From Gordionus sp. m RMFG-2023 (taxonomy: Eukaryota; Nematomorpha; Gordioida; Chordodea; Parachordodidae), in contig NC_088776.1 in assembly GCF_954871325.1 (NCBI RefSeq), positions 13,020,052 through 13,084,051 of the forward strand: 64,000 bases of DNA. The letters are read 5' to 3'. The notes below the pieces were generated by a model. It was not told the DNA's origin. It did not search any database and was given only the letters and a program-made list of their open reading frames with translations. Each line of letters begins with the position of its first letter. Position 1 is the stretch's first letter. This document shows positions 10,701-22,518 of this stretch, one piece after another. The translations under genes were made by a program, and so were the position numbers.

Positions 10701-13312
10701 AACTCATATAAGGTAGATAGATAAAAAAAACAACACCTAAAGATTATATTTATCACAATTAATATATTTTCAAAATTCGTCTCACTCAAATTACATCTAT
10801 AAGGAGATAATATAAATTTAATTGTTGAAAAACATCTTTCCACACTAACTTGGGTAGCCGGACTGCCAGTAAAATATCAGATCTGATGTGTCATTTATAA
10901 TACTATATAAATAATTTAGATATTGGATTTAATTTTTCTCTTGGCATTATAATTTATAAGCTTAAAATATAAAAATGTTGTAAAATGCCAATATACTAAA
11001 GTTTATAAAAATTATGACTGACACTTATCTATCAAATGTGATTGATCATAATCTTTAAACAATTCGAATATAATTAAAAATCTTGCAATATATTAACTTA
11101 TACATTGTTTTATAAGCATAAAATTATGAGATGCAAACCGGTTCAGAGGCATTTTAGCAGTTCGGTTTAGGTTCTGCTAGAAATTTTTTTAGCGGTTTAG
11201 GTTCGATAAAAAACCTGTTTTTAGCGGTTTAATGGTTCGGTTCAGGTTCGGTTTGGATCCCTGCAATTGCGTTTTCCATTCAAGAGAACATTTCAAATGT
11301 CATTCATTTAATATCTTATTTTCATATTGCAACAAAATTTTAAAAAATGAAAATGAAGAGGTATGCAATCTTTAAAAACCATAATGAAAATTAATTTTCT
11401 TATATTTTAGATTAATTTTAAAATCTCAAAAATAGCCTTTAAAAGAAACTAAATATTTGAAGAATTTTCTTTTATAATTTGTAGTATTAGTTAGAATTAA
11501 GTTAAATCTAATTTTAGAATTTATTATTTCAAGTCAAAAAAATAAATAAAATAATCATAAATATAATTATTCATCGCTTTTTATAATCTTTTCTCTTCAC
11601 ATAATTTACATAATAATAACTTAATATTTTTCAAATTATAATAATTACATCATAATAAAAATAAAAATGTTAATTTATATATCTCCTGTAGGGTGTTAAA
11701 AATCCCTATTCAGGTTGGTTTTTTAAAACGACCAAATTACGATTTTAGCCAAATTAATATTATATAAGCATGAATTTACCAAATCTCGAGATTTATATGA
11801 TATTATTTTGATTAAAGTTTTAATCCGGTCGTTTTTAAAAATCGATCCGAATCAGATTTTTAACAACCATAGTCTGCTCCAACTAAAATTGTATATTGAT
11901 TAATTTTTAAAAATAATTTTTATGTGCAAATATAAAAATTATCCTTCATATTCGTAATAACTTTTGTTTAACTAGCCCACCCAATGTTTAAAATATTTTA
12001 GAAAGTCCGCCTATATCCGCCCATAGAATGGACAGGAAGGCTAAAACCCAGCCTATTGCAGACCTCTGATGTGACACATGTGTTGATTTTGTAATTAATT
12101 TTATTTTGGAATGAGTCATGGGAAAAAATTTTCAGGTTCGTTTGGTTTAAAAATATAACTTTTATTATTTTAATTATTCAGTGATATCCAATGTTATATT
12201 ATTTTACAATTGTTATCGTTGTTAATCGACTAAATTTAGTTGACTAACAGACCACTAACTAAAAGTTGTAGTCAAGAAACTTGACCAAAATCTCAAGCAA
12301 CTTAATTAGTTGACTAGTTTGGTCTATCAATGAATAATTTAGTTGACTATTAGCTAAGAAAATTTAGGTAATTTAAAAAAACGAGTCTCCTGTGATGCCA
12401 CTGGCTGGGTTTGGTTGGAAATTTCTTTGGGGCTGGGTAAGGAAAATGCTTAATAAATATTTTCTTATATAAATAAAAAATGATTTTGTAAATTTTATTT
12501 TAAATTCACATTTTTTATATATATTAATCAGTTTGGAACTGATTAAATTTAGGAAACAGAATCCCCTTATAAAATTAATAGGAACCTAAACGCACTTTAA
12601 AATTTTAATGAACCAGCTCCAGAATTGGTTCTATTAGTACTTAAATTTATAAGTATTGTTTATAATTTTTTTGCTTTCAGTGTTTGGTACCAGAACCTTA
12701 AACCATGTCAAATTTATTAACCAGAACCCAATTTTTAAAATTTTAGAAACCACTTTTTAAAAAAATATTCAGTCAAAACCCTTTTCAGTCTAGGTTCTAA
12801 ACTCTAATTTTAATATAATTTTAAAAAAATATAGAATTTATCATATTTAAAATTCTATGTTTATTAAAAAAATTTTAGATTATTTACAAAAAATAAAGTA
12901 TTTTCATTATATCCTCAGTTATATTAATATTTTCTTTAGTTAAATTTTTTTTGCATAAATTTTATTCAATCTTTATGTCATTGTTGATGGTATAAAAACT
13001 TGTTTTGTCATTTGATATTTTAACAATCTGTCTTGTTTTATTATCATTTTGAGTATATTTTTGGAGTTCAATTTAATATGCATCAAGTTACCTTTTGTGA
13101 TTTAGAGTAATTATTTTTCTATTCTCTACAGTAGACATACACAGGTCATGATTTCAGTATTTGTAATATTTAATAACTTTTTATACAATCTATTTATTAT
13201 ATTATCTTTCATTTAAATAATCACCATAAATATTATAACTAATTGTTGTACTGGATATATGGTTTAAAACTGTTTTGCACAGGATAATTGAAATTATTTT
13301 GGTCAGAAATTT
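7738..13312. other. Repeat-rich AT stretch, no supported gene
   Basis: I find no convincing exon here. It holds several TE-end-like patches: CGGTTCGG-type repeats at about 7915-8075 and 11140-11260, arrays of AGATACAAGAT/GTATCTTGTAT-like words at about 9985-10090 and 10390-10570, a possible MITE at about 11693-11875, TTAGTTGACTA words at about 12220-12350, and AGAACC/GGTTCT blocks at about 12600-12810. A poly-G tract lies at about 9273-9293. None has ends I could verify with a target duplication. Confidence 0.5.
12220..12350. repeat. Cluster of TTAGTTGACTA-type palindromic words
   Basis: Repeated words around TAGTTGACTA and its near-inverse occur about five times in 130 bp. This density of short palindromes is typical of subterminal regions of DNA transposons, but I could not find paired ends. 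Confidence 0.4.
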
Positions 13313-13510
13313 TTAATTTAATGAGACTTTTATTGATTGAGATTTACTACCAGTATTATAATCTAAAATAGGTATCCATTTAAAAACTCTGGCATGTCCA
13401 ATTATAACCCTTTCTTTTTCCAATTTACGCATTTTTTCAATAGAATTTATAAATCTCTCATAATCCTCTTTAGCTTTGATTCGAGTTTCAGCTCTAGTTG
13501 CATGAGACAT
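13313..13510 (-). CDS. BCL7: BCL7-family protein (SWI/SNF subunit), minimal form
   Basis: A 65-residue open frame starting MSHATRAETRIKAKED and continuing IEKMRKLEKE and VFKWIPI. This aligns with the conserved N-terminal block of BCL7A/B/C (RAETRSRAKDD, IEKVRKWEKKWV, YKWVPV), the defining part of the family and the part expected to contact the SWI/SNF (BAF) chromatin remodeller. The family block spans residues 5-50, and only about 15 residues follow. Human BCL7 proteins have long, poorly conserved acidic/serine tails, so either the tail is lost or it lies in unrecognised downstream exons. A possible donor follows NTG at codons 54-56. The start is the only ATG in frame before the conserved block. 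The gene stands alone, 0.8 kb from a hAT element. Confidence 0.78.
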   Translation of the reverse strand: MSHATRAETRIKAKEDYERFINSIEKMRKLEKERVIIGHARVFKWIPILDYNTGSKSQSIKVSLN

Positions 13511-14089
13511 TCTTATATTTTTATTATAAAATAAAATGATTAATAATCTGACACCGTCAGTTTATACTAATATGACTTGAGAGAATATCAAAAGAAAAAG
13601 ATTTAATTAAAAATAATAATTAACCAATTATGATATGCAATTATAATGTAACAATCATAGAAAAATTTAATCATAACATATTCATTGAAGTTGAATAGCC
13701 CCCTCAAAAAATCATATTTATAATCAATGACTTTTTTATAAAGATATTTATTGATCTATGCGATATAAAATTTTCTTATTATTCGATGACTCTTGAATTC
13801 TTATATAACTTTGGGTACAACATCTTAATGACAAAAATCACTGGGTGTAAATCCCTCTCTAAAACATAAACATACCAAGTTAAAAGAAATTTTAAAATTT
13901 CTAAATCTAAGTATCATCCATTAATTCCTGATATTTGCAAAATTTGGTTCTAATTAAAATAAATAATATTCTTTATATTTGAATAAATAAAAATTAGAAA
14001 ATCTCGGATAATGAATAGTCTACCTACTGAAGAAGAATTATATTTTTTGGAACAAATCGTTTAAATTTCTATCTAAAACTATATCTTGG
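13511..14089. other. AT-rich interval upstream of BCL7
   Basis: Nothing recognisable. It lies between the BCL7 start and the point at about 14090 where homology to the 60.9-kb hAT begins. Confidence 0.5.
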
Positions 14090-14511
14090 TATAAATATGA
14101 ATATTTAAATAAAATATCATAATTAATTATAATTTTTATGATTTATTATTTAATTTTGAAAATGAAATATATTTTTAATTTGTAATTTATATTTCCATTT
14201 GGATTATAAACCTAAATCACGTGTTAATAATTTAAAATGCCATCGCCTATGGATATCCAAATCGTTGAAAGTGATTCAAACAATTATTTAATGAAATGAA
14301 TGATACCAGGGAAGAAAATGTTCTTAATAGCTATAATACAAATTTCCCATTCCCTAGATTTAAAAATTTATCCAAAACTGGCATCAAGTTTATTTGTTTA
14401 AATTTAAAATGTAATCCTCAAATCAATCCAGTTATAACCTCAAGAAACACCTAAAGGTAAATTGTCATTTTTACATTCTAATAGTATTTATTTTATAAGA
14501 CTGTTCATGCC

Positions 14512-14918
14512 TGTTGTGAATGTTAGAATTAATTTGCATAAAGATTTCTTTTGGATTTTGTTGTACTTTATATGTAATTTGCATAAAGAATTCTTGTGGA
14601 TTTATTGTTATAACGCGTGATAAAAAGATTATATTTGGATAGTTATGATTAGTTATAAGAAGATTGAAAAGAGTATAAAAAGGCAAATTTTTACGATACA
14701 AAGAATCTTTGATGTTTTTTTAAATTATTAACTTTTATATTTTATTTTATTTTTTTTTTATGATTTTTACTATTATAATTTTGAATAAAGAATTAAAGTT
14801 GATTTTATGATTTCGTGATTCCTAATTATTATTAATTTCCTTTATACATATATATATTTGTTTTTTTCTATTTTTATATTTAGGTTTTGATGCACAATGA
14901 CAATTTGTCGTTGTGACA
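14512..14918. repeat. Left LTR (407 bp)
   Basis: TG...CA bounded. It holds a TATA-like GTATAAAAAGG about 170 bp in and an AATAAAG signal farther right. It matches the LTR at 16867-17267 closely. Confidence 0.92.
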
Positions 14919-16866
14919 GTGGTGTTGGAGAGCGGAGGAGACCGGCCCTTTACAACCTTCAGTCTGTGACCGGTGGGACAACAAGGAGATGTGTCAAACT
15001 GTATTCTAATACAAAAAAAAAAAAATTCCAGAAGAACGTAAGAAAAATATGTAAATAAAGATGAAAAGGAAAAATTATGTTGTTAAGATTATGTTTATGT
15101 AGGAATATAAAATCTAAAATTAAAGACAAAGGTAACATTCATAGTAGATAGAGATAATTGTGTTTAGTTATTTAAAGGTGATAATTAGGAATTTTATATT
15201 TAGAAGTTACTGGTAAACTAAAAACCAATGGAATTTTGAAACTAATAAAGACTATGATATTTTAGATTTTAGAATTATTATCAAGTGATCACTAGAAATA
15301 ACTTTGACAAAGAAATAGAAACATAAATTGCGAAAGTTAATATTTAACTAATAGGTTGCTGAGATATAATAATTAAAAAATTCGGTGAATAAGATTAGAA
15401 TATAACTTTATTGTTAGGAAATAGTTGATTAAATTCTTATTGAAGATTTACGTTTAACTTTTATTTTAAGGGCTGCGAGAGATAAAACAGCCTCAAGGAT
15501 TAATGTGAATTAGTATATTAGGTTGTAGATTAACCAAAAAATCTTCATAGAGAGAATCGGCTTTTCGTCATTAGAAAATTTATGCCGCAATCGAGCTCAA
15601 TTTGAGATCGGATTTTTATTTTGAATCATGAATAAGATTTAAGAAGAATCATACAATATTATTCTAATAATACAAAAGGAAAAACATGCTTTAGAAATAT
15701 ACATATCAGTTTTCAACAACGGTTGTGCGAAAAATTATAATGATTAGATTTCATAAGTTCTTCAAAGACGTGGGGTGAAAACCATAGTGATTAGAATTAA
15801 GAGGTTGTTCATAAACGTAAGTATGAAAACTTTTATGATTATGTCATTGATTTCTCAACAACGTATGTATGAAAAGAGATTTATATATTTCAGCAGTTTT
15901 TTTTAAAGACTGAGTGTCAAAGAGTACATGAGGAAATAAATACACAATGATAATTTTTTTAAAAAGATAGGTTTTGATATATATATTTAGAATAGGATTT
16001 TTAGATATAAATTTAGACATGGCTGAAAAGAAGATAGATCAATAGCTAAAGGATGAGTACAAGTAAATTTTTCAATGAAAATATGGGTCTAGGCTTCATT
16101 AAGGGGAGAGGGGTGATAGAATGTGATATATTTATATAATTTATTATATTTTGCTACGTATTATAAAATTTAAGATTTAGTATAATTTACGCCATTTATT
16201 AAAGGCAGAATTATTTTAGAGGAGATAAATGTAGATATGTAAATAGATTATTTTAGGTAGAAGTAGATTAGATGTGATTACCCGATATCTCAGCAAGGGC
16301 AAACTGTCGTAGAAGACCCGAAAGTCTGAAAGATAGATACGATTACAAGAATTAGAGGCAACAACCAATCAATTACAAGAGAAAGGGGGAAAACAAGCAA
16401 ATTGATAGAAAAGAGGGTCAAGACGTTATGCTACAATAGTTAATCGCGGATCAATAATAGCCAATTATTATCGAGACTTGAGTCTAAGATACGGAAATCG
16501 ACAATCATAGGAACAAGAATTCGTGAAAACCATCGTTTATCGCAGACCAATCGTTTATCGAGATAAAAAGCTAATCGTGGATTACAAGAGAATGATAGAA
16601 AACAAGTTACGATGAAACTGGATGGCATCGATAATCGTTCATCAAGCGTGGATCGTGGAAAACAAGCGTTTATCAAGTTCGTCAGTGGCCTACAGAGATA
16701 AAAAGCTGATCATTTCCCAGGGTGACAAGCACAGATAGAATTCAAAAATTTCAAGCGACAAAGCCTTCGTTAGAACTTAGAAGACAGCAAAAATTAAGAA
16801 GAATAAGTCGAGATCGAAAGAAGATTGATCATTCGCAGAATGTTGGGTCTAATTTAAGTAGGGAGG

Positions 16867-17267
16867 TGTTGTGAATGTTAGAATTAATTTGCATAAAGAT
16901 TTCTTTTGGATTTTGTTGTACTTTATATGTAATTTGCATAAAGAATTCTTGTGGATTTATTGTTATAACGCGTGATAAAAAGATTATATTTGGATAGTTA
17001 TGATTAGTTATAAGAAGATTGAAAAGAGTATAAAAAGGCAAATTTTTACGATACAAAGAATCTTTGATGTTTTTTTAAATTATTAACTTTTTTAATTATA
17101 TTTTATTTTTTTTATGATTTTTACTATTATAATTTTGAATAAAGAATTAAAGTTGATTTTATGATTTCGTGATTCCTAATTATTATTAATTTCCTTTTAT
17201 ATATATATTTGTTTTCTATTTTTATATTTAGGTTTTGATGCACAATGACAATCTTGTCGTTTTGACA
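16867..17267. repeat. Right LTR (401 bp)
   Basis: TG...CA bounded, preceded by the purine tract and followed by the second ATGCC target duplication. Confidence 0.92.
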
Positions 17268-17896
17268 ATGCCAATAGTTAGGAAATAAAGAAACATCTAA
17301 ATAATTTTGGTATAGGCGACTCTACATCCAAAAAGACTAATTCAATTCAAATCAAATTTATTAATAATACAAATGCCAATATTTCTCAGAAATTGGCTGA
17401 TAAAGCTGAGTTGATATTATAATTGATACAGTTCAGCCAATATCCTTGGTTGATAATCCATCATTTAACATTATGATTAAACTCTATCCCCTGGTCCAAC
17501 AATTTTATGACGCCAGACACTAATGAATAAAATAGCAGATAACTTTAGATGAAAGATACTCTAGAGTTATCAGAGATATCATATATATGTACCACGGCAG
17601 ATAGTTGCAACATAACACTAGGTAAAAACTTATAAAATGCAACAAATTATCATAAATATTTATTTTTATTACATAAATTTTTTATAATCAAAACTAACTA
17701 TATTTTAATATTTATAAATGTTGATTTTTATATATTATTTACTATACAATTACATTATAAGCAAAAAATAAAACAAATTTGTTTCTCTATTTTTTTTATA
17801 AATTAGCTAAAGCTACTTTTAAAAATAGGAGCTGCTACTTTTTTTTAACAAATAGCCATAGCGCGCTACTTTTAAAAGTAGCGATTAACAACTCTG

Positions 17897-18367
17897 GTGT
17901 ATGGGTAAATATCATATTTATTTGGTGGTGGGGGATAAAAAAACCCAATATTCGTAAAAAATAGGTCAACAAAATATCTTTTCAGATCTTTCAATATAGA
18001 TTTTGAAAATCTGCGATGGCTACAATCAATAGAAAACCAAACACAAAGAAAAAAAGAATATCATTTATATCGTAAAATAACATTAATTTTGAAAAATATC
18101 TTTCCTCATTGTAATATAACATATTGTACTCATTGATTGAAAAGAGGGAGGAGGAGGGGTAGGGGGGACGGGGGTAGGAAGTGATTTTTATTAGTTTAAA
18201 ATGATTAAAAACGAGTAAATTTAACAAGGAAGAAAAAATATGTCGGAAATTTTATATTTTTAAAATTACAATATTTATAAATATTTGCTTCAGATGTATT
18301 CATGTTATTACATAAACAATTCTAGAACTAAAGCATTTTATATAATTATTTCCTTTTCAAACCAATT
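17897..18367. other. Interval between hAT copy 1 and the coiled-coil gene
   Basis: AT-rich, with a G-rich patch (GGGAGGAGGAGGGGTAGGGGGG) near 18147-18175. It must hold the promoter of the gene at 18368, but no specific element is recognisable. Confidence 0.4.
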
Positions 18368-19221
18368 ATGAATGATATTATTAAACAACCTAAATTTAAA
18401 AGCAGAAAAATTGTAGATTTTATCCGTTGCAAAATAAATAAAAAATATTTTATTCATAAAAATGAAATTACCCAGGATGAACAGATGACTGGAATTTTTA
18501 CACAAATGTCTTCTGGTAAAAAGGATAAATTAAATAGAAAAATCAAACACTCGCTAGGGACAATCAAGATTGACAGTAACCTAATATTGAGTGAAACAAG
18601 TTTGGGATACATTTCCATTATATAAAATAATTTATTTTTTTAGTAAATGGTGATCATCTTTCCTCGTCTGTACAAAATGGTAATAGCGAAAATAAAATGA
18701 ATAAAAAATTGAAAAAAATCGATGAGGATATTGTTGATGGGTTAGCAATTGTACAAAAACGAGTCGAAAAACAAATGACTATGATAGAGGAAATTTATAA
18801 ATCTCCTAATAATGAATTAAATTTTATAGAAAACAACCAATTTTTCCCACTTATTTCAAAAAAGTTGGATAATCTTGACCGTAAAATTGGTAAATTATCC
18901 TTGAACATATCATTTTTATCTAGGGAAATTTGTTATGATCGGAAATCGCGGCTAGCATCTATCAAATTTTATAGGGACATCTGTGAAAATCAAAATGCGT
19001 GGCTCAAAGGAATGCAAAAAGAAATTACTTATCTGAGAAATAGTTTGGACAAAAAAGAAGGCATGTTTAAAAGGAATTATATCCAACGAAAACGATTGGT
19101 CGACCGTTTTAGATGCCAAGAAGATAAATGGATTCATGAAATTGTTCGAACAATGGATATGCTAAATGGTTTTAATAATGAACTGGAAGCTTTATATAAA
19201 GATGGAAAAGTTAAATGGTAA
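18368..19221 (+). CDS. Coiled-coil protein of unknown family, two exons
   Basis: Two open frames join through a 44-nt intron (18600-18643, GTTTGG...TTTTTTTAG), the same size as the other introns in this window. This yields a 269-residue protein. The donor splits the codon after ACA, and the acceptor restores the frame that leads into MNKKLKKIDED. Exon 1 (77 residues) is basic and Lys/Ile-rich. Exon 2 (about 191 residues) is charged and largely helical, with heptad-like segments around FFPLISKKLDNLDRKIGKL and WLKGMQKEITYLRNSLDKK, and ends at GKVKW. No signal peptide or membrane segment is visible. I do not recognise the family. A structural role is plausible from the composition but not shown. 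Confidence 0.65.
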
Positions 19222-19484
19222 AGTGATGAATAAATTATTCTTATTAAAAATGAATTTTTATATGATTATAAATACTTTGCTAAAGAAAGATTGTAATAAT
19301 AATGCAAATTAATTCTTTTTAAAGAATAAAGTGAATTTAAAAATTCATTTAGCGCGTTTAGCTAGGCCTATCATAAAATGACTCGTATTTGATACACGAT
19401 ACAAACATTCTCATTTTCTTGGATTAGAGAGAATATGGCTTCATTTAAAATATGAGTTTATTATTATTTTCTAAAATTTTTTGA
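19222..19484. other. Short 3' flank of the coiled-coil gene
   Basis: AT-rich, no feature seen. An AATAAAG word near 19324-19330 could serve as a polyadenylation signal. Confidence 0.35.
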
Positions 19485-19492
19485 ATTATTTG

Positions 19493-20254
19493 TAGGGATG
19501 TACCGATATTTTTATCGGATCGGACCGATATTTCACCCATTTTAAAATATCGGTTATCAGCTAATATTATAAAATTTTTCAATCCGATATAAAATGGCGT
19601 CTTTAACAAAAATAAAATGTTATAAAATTTTTTAAAAAAGTTATATCTAAAAATCCATTTTTATGTATATTTTTTTAATAATAATAATTAATTAATTTCT
19701 GCCATATTGTTATTTTTTTTTGCGCATTTTGTTTGTAAAATGTGCGATAATCTTTTCAGAATTGTGCGATAATCTTTTCAGAATTTGTTTTTAGTGAAGC
19801 TGGCGATATTGACAGTTACCAACGCCGAAGGCTGACCTCTGATAAATTGGAAATATTGGTATTTCTAAAAAGAAATCTTCAATATATTAATGTTAAATAT
19901 TTAAATATTTATTTCAAATTTCATAATATAATTGTTTATTTATTATGTATATAGATTAATGTTATTACTTTTATATAATATTAATTTAACAATAAAAATA
20001 TTTTATATACTTTTAAAATTGTAATTGAATTGAATATAAACTATGACTGATCATTATAATATATTTAAATGACATAAGTTATGGTGTAGTTAAATTGTAG
20101 ATGTTATATTAATAAAAAGTATATTAAAACCATTGGTATCTTTACAGAATACAAAATTAGATATGATATCGGATCGATAATCTGCCGATATCAATTTAAT
20201 ATCGGGAATATCGAATCGGATGGGCCTCCAAAAAGTGGTATCGATACACCCCTA
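19493..20254. mobile_element. Non-autonomous hAT element (MITE-like), 762 bp
   Basis: Ends are TAGGGATGTACCGATA on the left and the inverse of TAGGGGTGTATCGATA on the right. The 8-bp flanks ATTATTTG and ATAATTTG agree at 7 of 8 positions. Subterminal CGATATC/ATCGG words are frequent at both ends. The interior has no coding potential and carries a short tandem duplication (TGTGCGATAATCTTTTCAGA twice, near 19740-19785). Confidence 0.82.
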
Positions 20255-20262
20255 ATAATTTG

Positions 20263-22170
20263 TTTTCAGCCTAAACCTTTACAATTTCTTTTCAAAAACT
20301 TAATATTAGTCTATATCTACATTTTGGAGAAATCAAGCAGATACCTTAATCTATGTCAGCATTCCTTAGTTATCAGTTTGAATCAACAGGTGGAGAACTC
20401 AGTATAAAACTAGCGATAAATCCATAATTTTTTTAACTAGCCATTGGCGTCAGAAGGTGGGGAGAGGAGAAGTAAAAGTTAAACCCTTATTTTATTTTTA
20501 TCTTTGAGAACGCCCAATTTTATTTAAAAAATTTAGATACTAAAAGGCTATTGAAGTTTTTTTTTAAATATAATTTTTATTGTATAAAACAACTTTTAAG
20601 CACCCCCCTAAAATAAATATAACCCTTCGTGAAAACTTCTGACTCTAGCTAAGAGCCCTGAAGGTCCGTAACCCGGTTCAGTAAAAATAAAAATATCGGG
20701 AAGAGTTCGAACCTAAAATATGGATAGATCGGGGCCAAACTTAAAAAATAGATGTCTTATCTTTTGAACAAAAACAATAATTGGAATTGACTATTCTCTG
20801 GGAATGAGATTATGAAAAAACTTAGTAATTTGTAAATGCGTAATTAATATTCAAAATTATAAACCATTCTAGAGGCCTAAAAAAATTTGGGCAGGGTTGG
20901 GCTGAAAAAATGATTTTGCAGATCTTTAAATCTAGCCCATACCTGAGTTTTGTTGAAAAAAATACTAGCATAAATTAAGATGTATTTAAACATTTATAAT
21001 ACAATATTATAATACTTTTTAATGAACTTAGAATTTTTTTTTAATTTATAAAAGAAAATCTTGAAACATTTATGATATATATAAATCTATTTATTGAATA
21101 TAACTTCTAAAATAATATGTAAACATATTAATAAAAAAAAATTATACATTTATAAACAAATATTGGATTTACAACATATACATAATCAAAATAAATAGGA
21201 TATAATCTCTTCCTTTTTGTTTCTTGAGGTTTTTAAACGTAATCGAAATTGATTCTTTTAATATGAATATAAATAGTAATATAAAATCCAAGCAGAATAA
21301 ATAGCTAAAAAAAATTGGAATTTCGCTTTCATGAGGAAAATAAATAAAAAAGTTTTTTATGTTAAATAGGAATCTACAACATTTATTTATGCGAAATTTA
21401 AAAAAAAAATTATAAAAAATTCTAAAGTTTGATGGTTAGAATTTTTTGGTAAATATGGTTTATATATAATTATGTAATTTGCTATTTTTAAATATTTTCA
21501 AGCCAATAAAAATTAAAATATTGCATAAATTATGTTGTAGAGTCTTTACTATAATAAGAATATCATATATAAACATTTTAAATATTATTAGAACAATTAA
21601 TTACATATTATGCAAAAAAAGTGTTTTTTTTAGTATTTTTATTGATTTTAACCATGAAAGTGAAAGCTTGCCATTCCACTTTATATAAATATATTTTCTT
21701 AAGTAATATTGCTTAAAATTATATAAAAATCGGAGAACTTTTTACAAGGATTTAAGATTTAAAATGAGGAATAAGCCACAACTAAAAAAATTAAGATATT
21801 GTTTAAAAATGAATTATGGTATTAGAATAATTATTATAATTCTTTGTTAATAGCTAATTAATTAAATGATAATAGGTAAAGGTAAAAGGAGACATTTTTT
21901 ATAATTTAGCCGTTATTCCAAATATTTAATTATTAGAAAAATAGTAAATGAATAATAGAAAGAAAAAAAATTGAAAAATTAGAGCTCCTTTTGAACGAAA
22001 TATTAATTTTAAATTTTCTACAGGCCATAAGACCCATATTTTAAAAAAAATTATTAAATATTTAACATGGTAAAGAAAGCAGAGTTTTGAGTTCCACCTC
22101 CAAATAGTGATGATTAAAATAGCGAGATATTTAATGATTGAAAATATAAAATTTATCTATACATCTGGGT
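20263..22170. other. AT-rich interval, possible small MITE
   Basis: No gene. Around 20443-20655 a short unit begins CATTGGCGTCAGAAGG and ends with the near-inverse CTTCTGACTCTAGC, suggesting a ~210-bp MITE with C-rich and G-rich flanks; its target duplication is not clear. A GGCCTAAA...GGTTGGGCTG patch near 20875-20910 looks like another TE end. The open frame at 21479-21688 is low-complexity and not called. Confidence 0.4.
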
Positions 22171-22177
22171 TATAAAA

Positions 22178-22455
22178 AAATAGACATTTATGAATGCCAA
22201 TCTTACTAACCGAATTAAAACGTTTATTTCGGGTAATTAATCTATACTTTCATGATTTGTAACTTACGCGTAAGATTCGCTATTTTTTAATTGTTTATGC
22301 TTATTTGTGAATAGTAGACATCGATTAATGTCCAGCCTTATTAAAAAATCTAAATTAAAGGGTTTATCTCGGGTATTTATACGTACATTGTGCACGATTT
22401 ATAACCTATGCGTAAGATCTATCTATATATCTTAATTGTTTTTGTTTCTTTGTGA
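22178..22455. repeat. Two-copy tandem repeat, ~138-bp unit
   Basis: Both units contain TAGACAT, an AATTAAA block, TTTAT.TCGGGTA, a GCGTAAGAT core and a TTAATTGTTT..GTTT tail ending TTTGTGA. The second unit is diverged from the first. Confidence 0.6.
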
Positions 22456-22518
22456 CAACTTACAAAAATTTCTATGGAAGCTTAATTTTTTTTAGAAAAT
22501 TTAATATTCATGATACTA

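Larger units (their letters stand above)
14512..17267. mobile_element. Non-autonomous LTR retrotransposon (fossil), young
   Basis: Two direct LTRs start TGTTGTGAATG and end TGACA, flanked by the 5-bp target duplication ATGCC (14507-14511 and 17268-17272). The internal region is only about 1.95 kb, and I recognise no gag, protease, reverse transcriptase or integrase in it. A purine-rich tract (AAGTAGGGAGG) precedes the right LTR. The LTRs look almost identical, differing mainly in A/T runs, so the insertion is recent compared with the hAT it landed in. The superfamily cannot be assigned without coding sequence. Confidence 0.9.
14090..17896 (+). mobile_element. hAT transposon (CAGAGTTGTTAA family), copy 1, deleted and split by an LTR element
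   Basis: It matches the element at 60714-64000 along its length: a MDIQ-type start near 14250, the NLKK..K stretch around 14440, the segment at 17280-17620 (LADK, VDNPSF, SPG), and the right end GTAGCGATTAACAACTCTG at 17878-17896, which is the inverse of the left end of copy 2. Homology fades at about 14090, so the left TIR is missing. The transposase C-terminal domain is absent, so this is a deletion derivative with several frame breaks. The LTR retrotransposon at 14512-17267 sits inside it. Confidence 0.75.

Noticed and set aside
14471-14701. Frame starting MYRKNLPFYTLFNLLITNHN, repeated at 16829-17056
   Set aside because: It is the inverse strand of the two LTRs, which explains the duplication.
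16440-16676. 78-residue minus frame inside the LTR element
   Set aside because: It has no similarity to retroelement proteins and an atypical composition; most likely chance.
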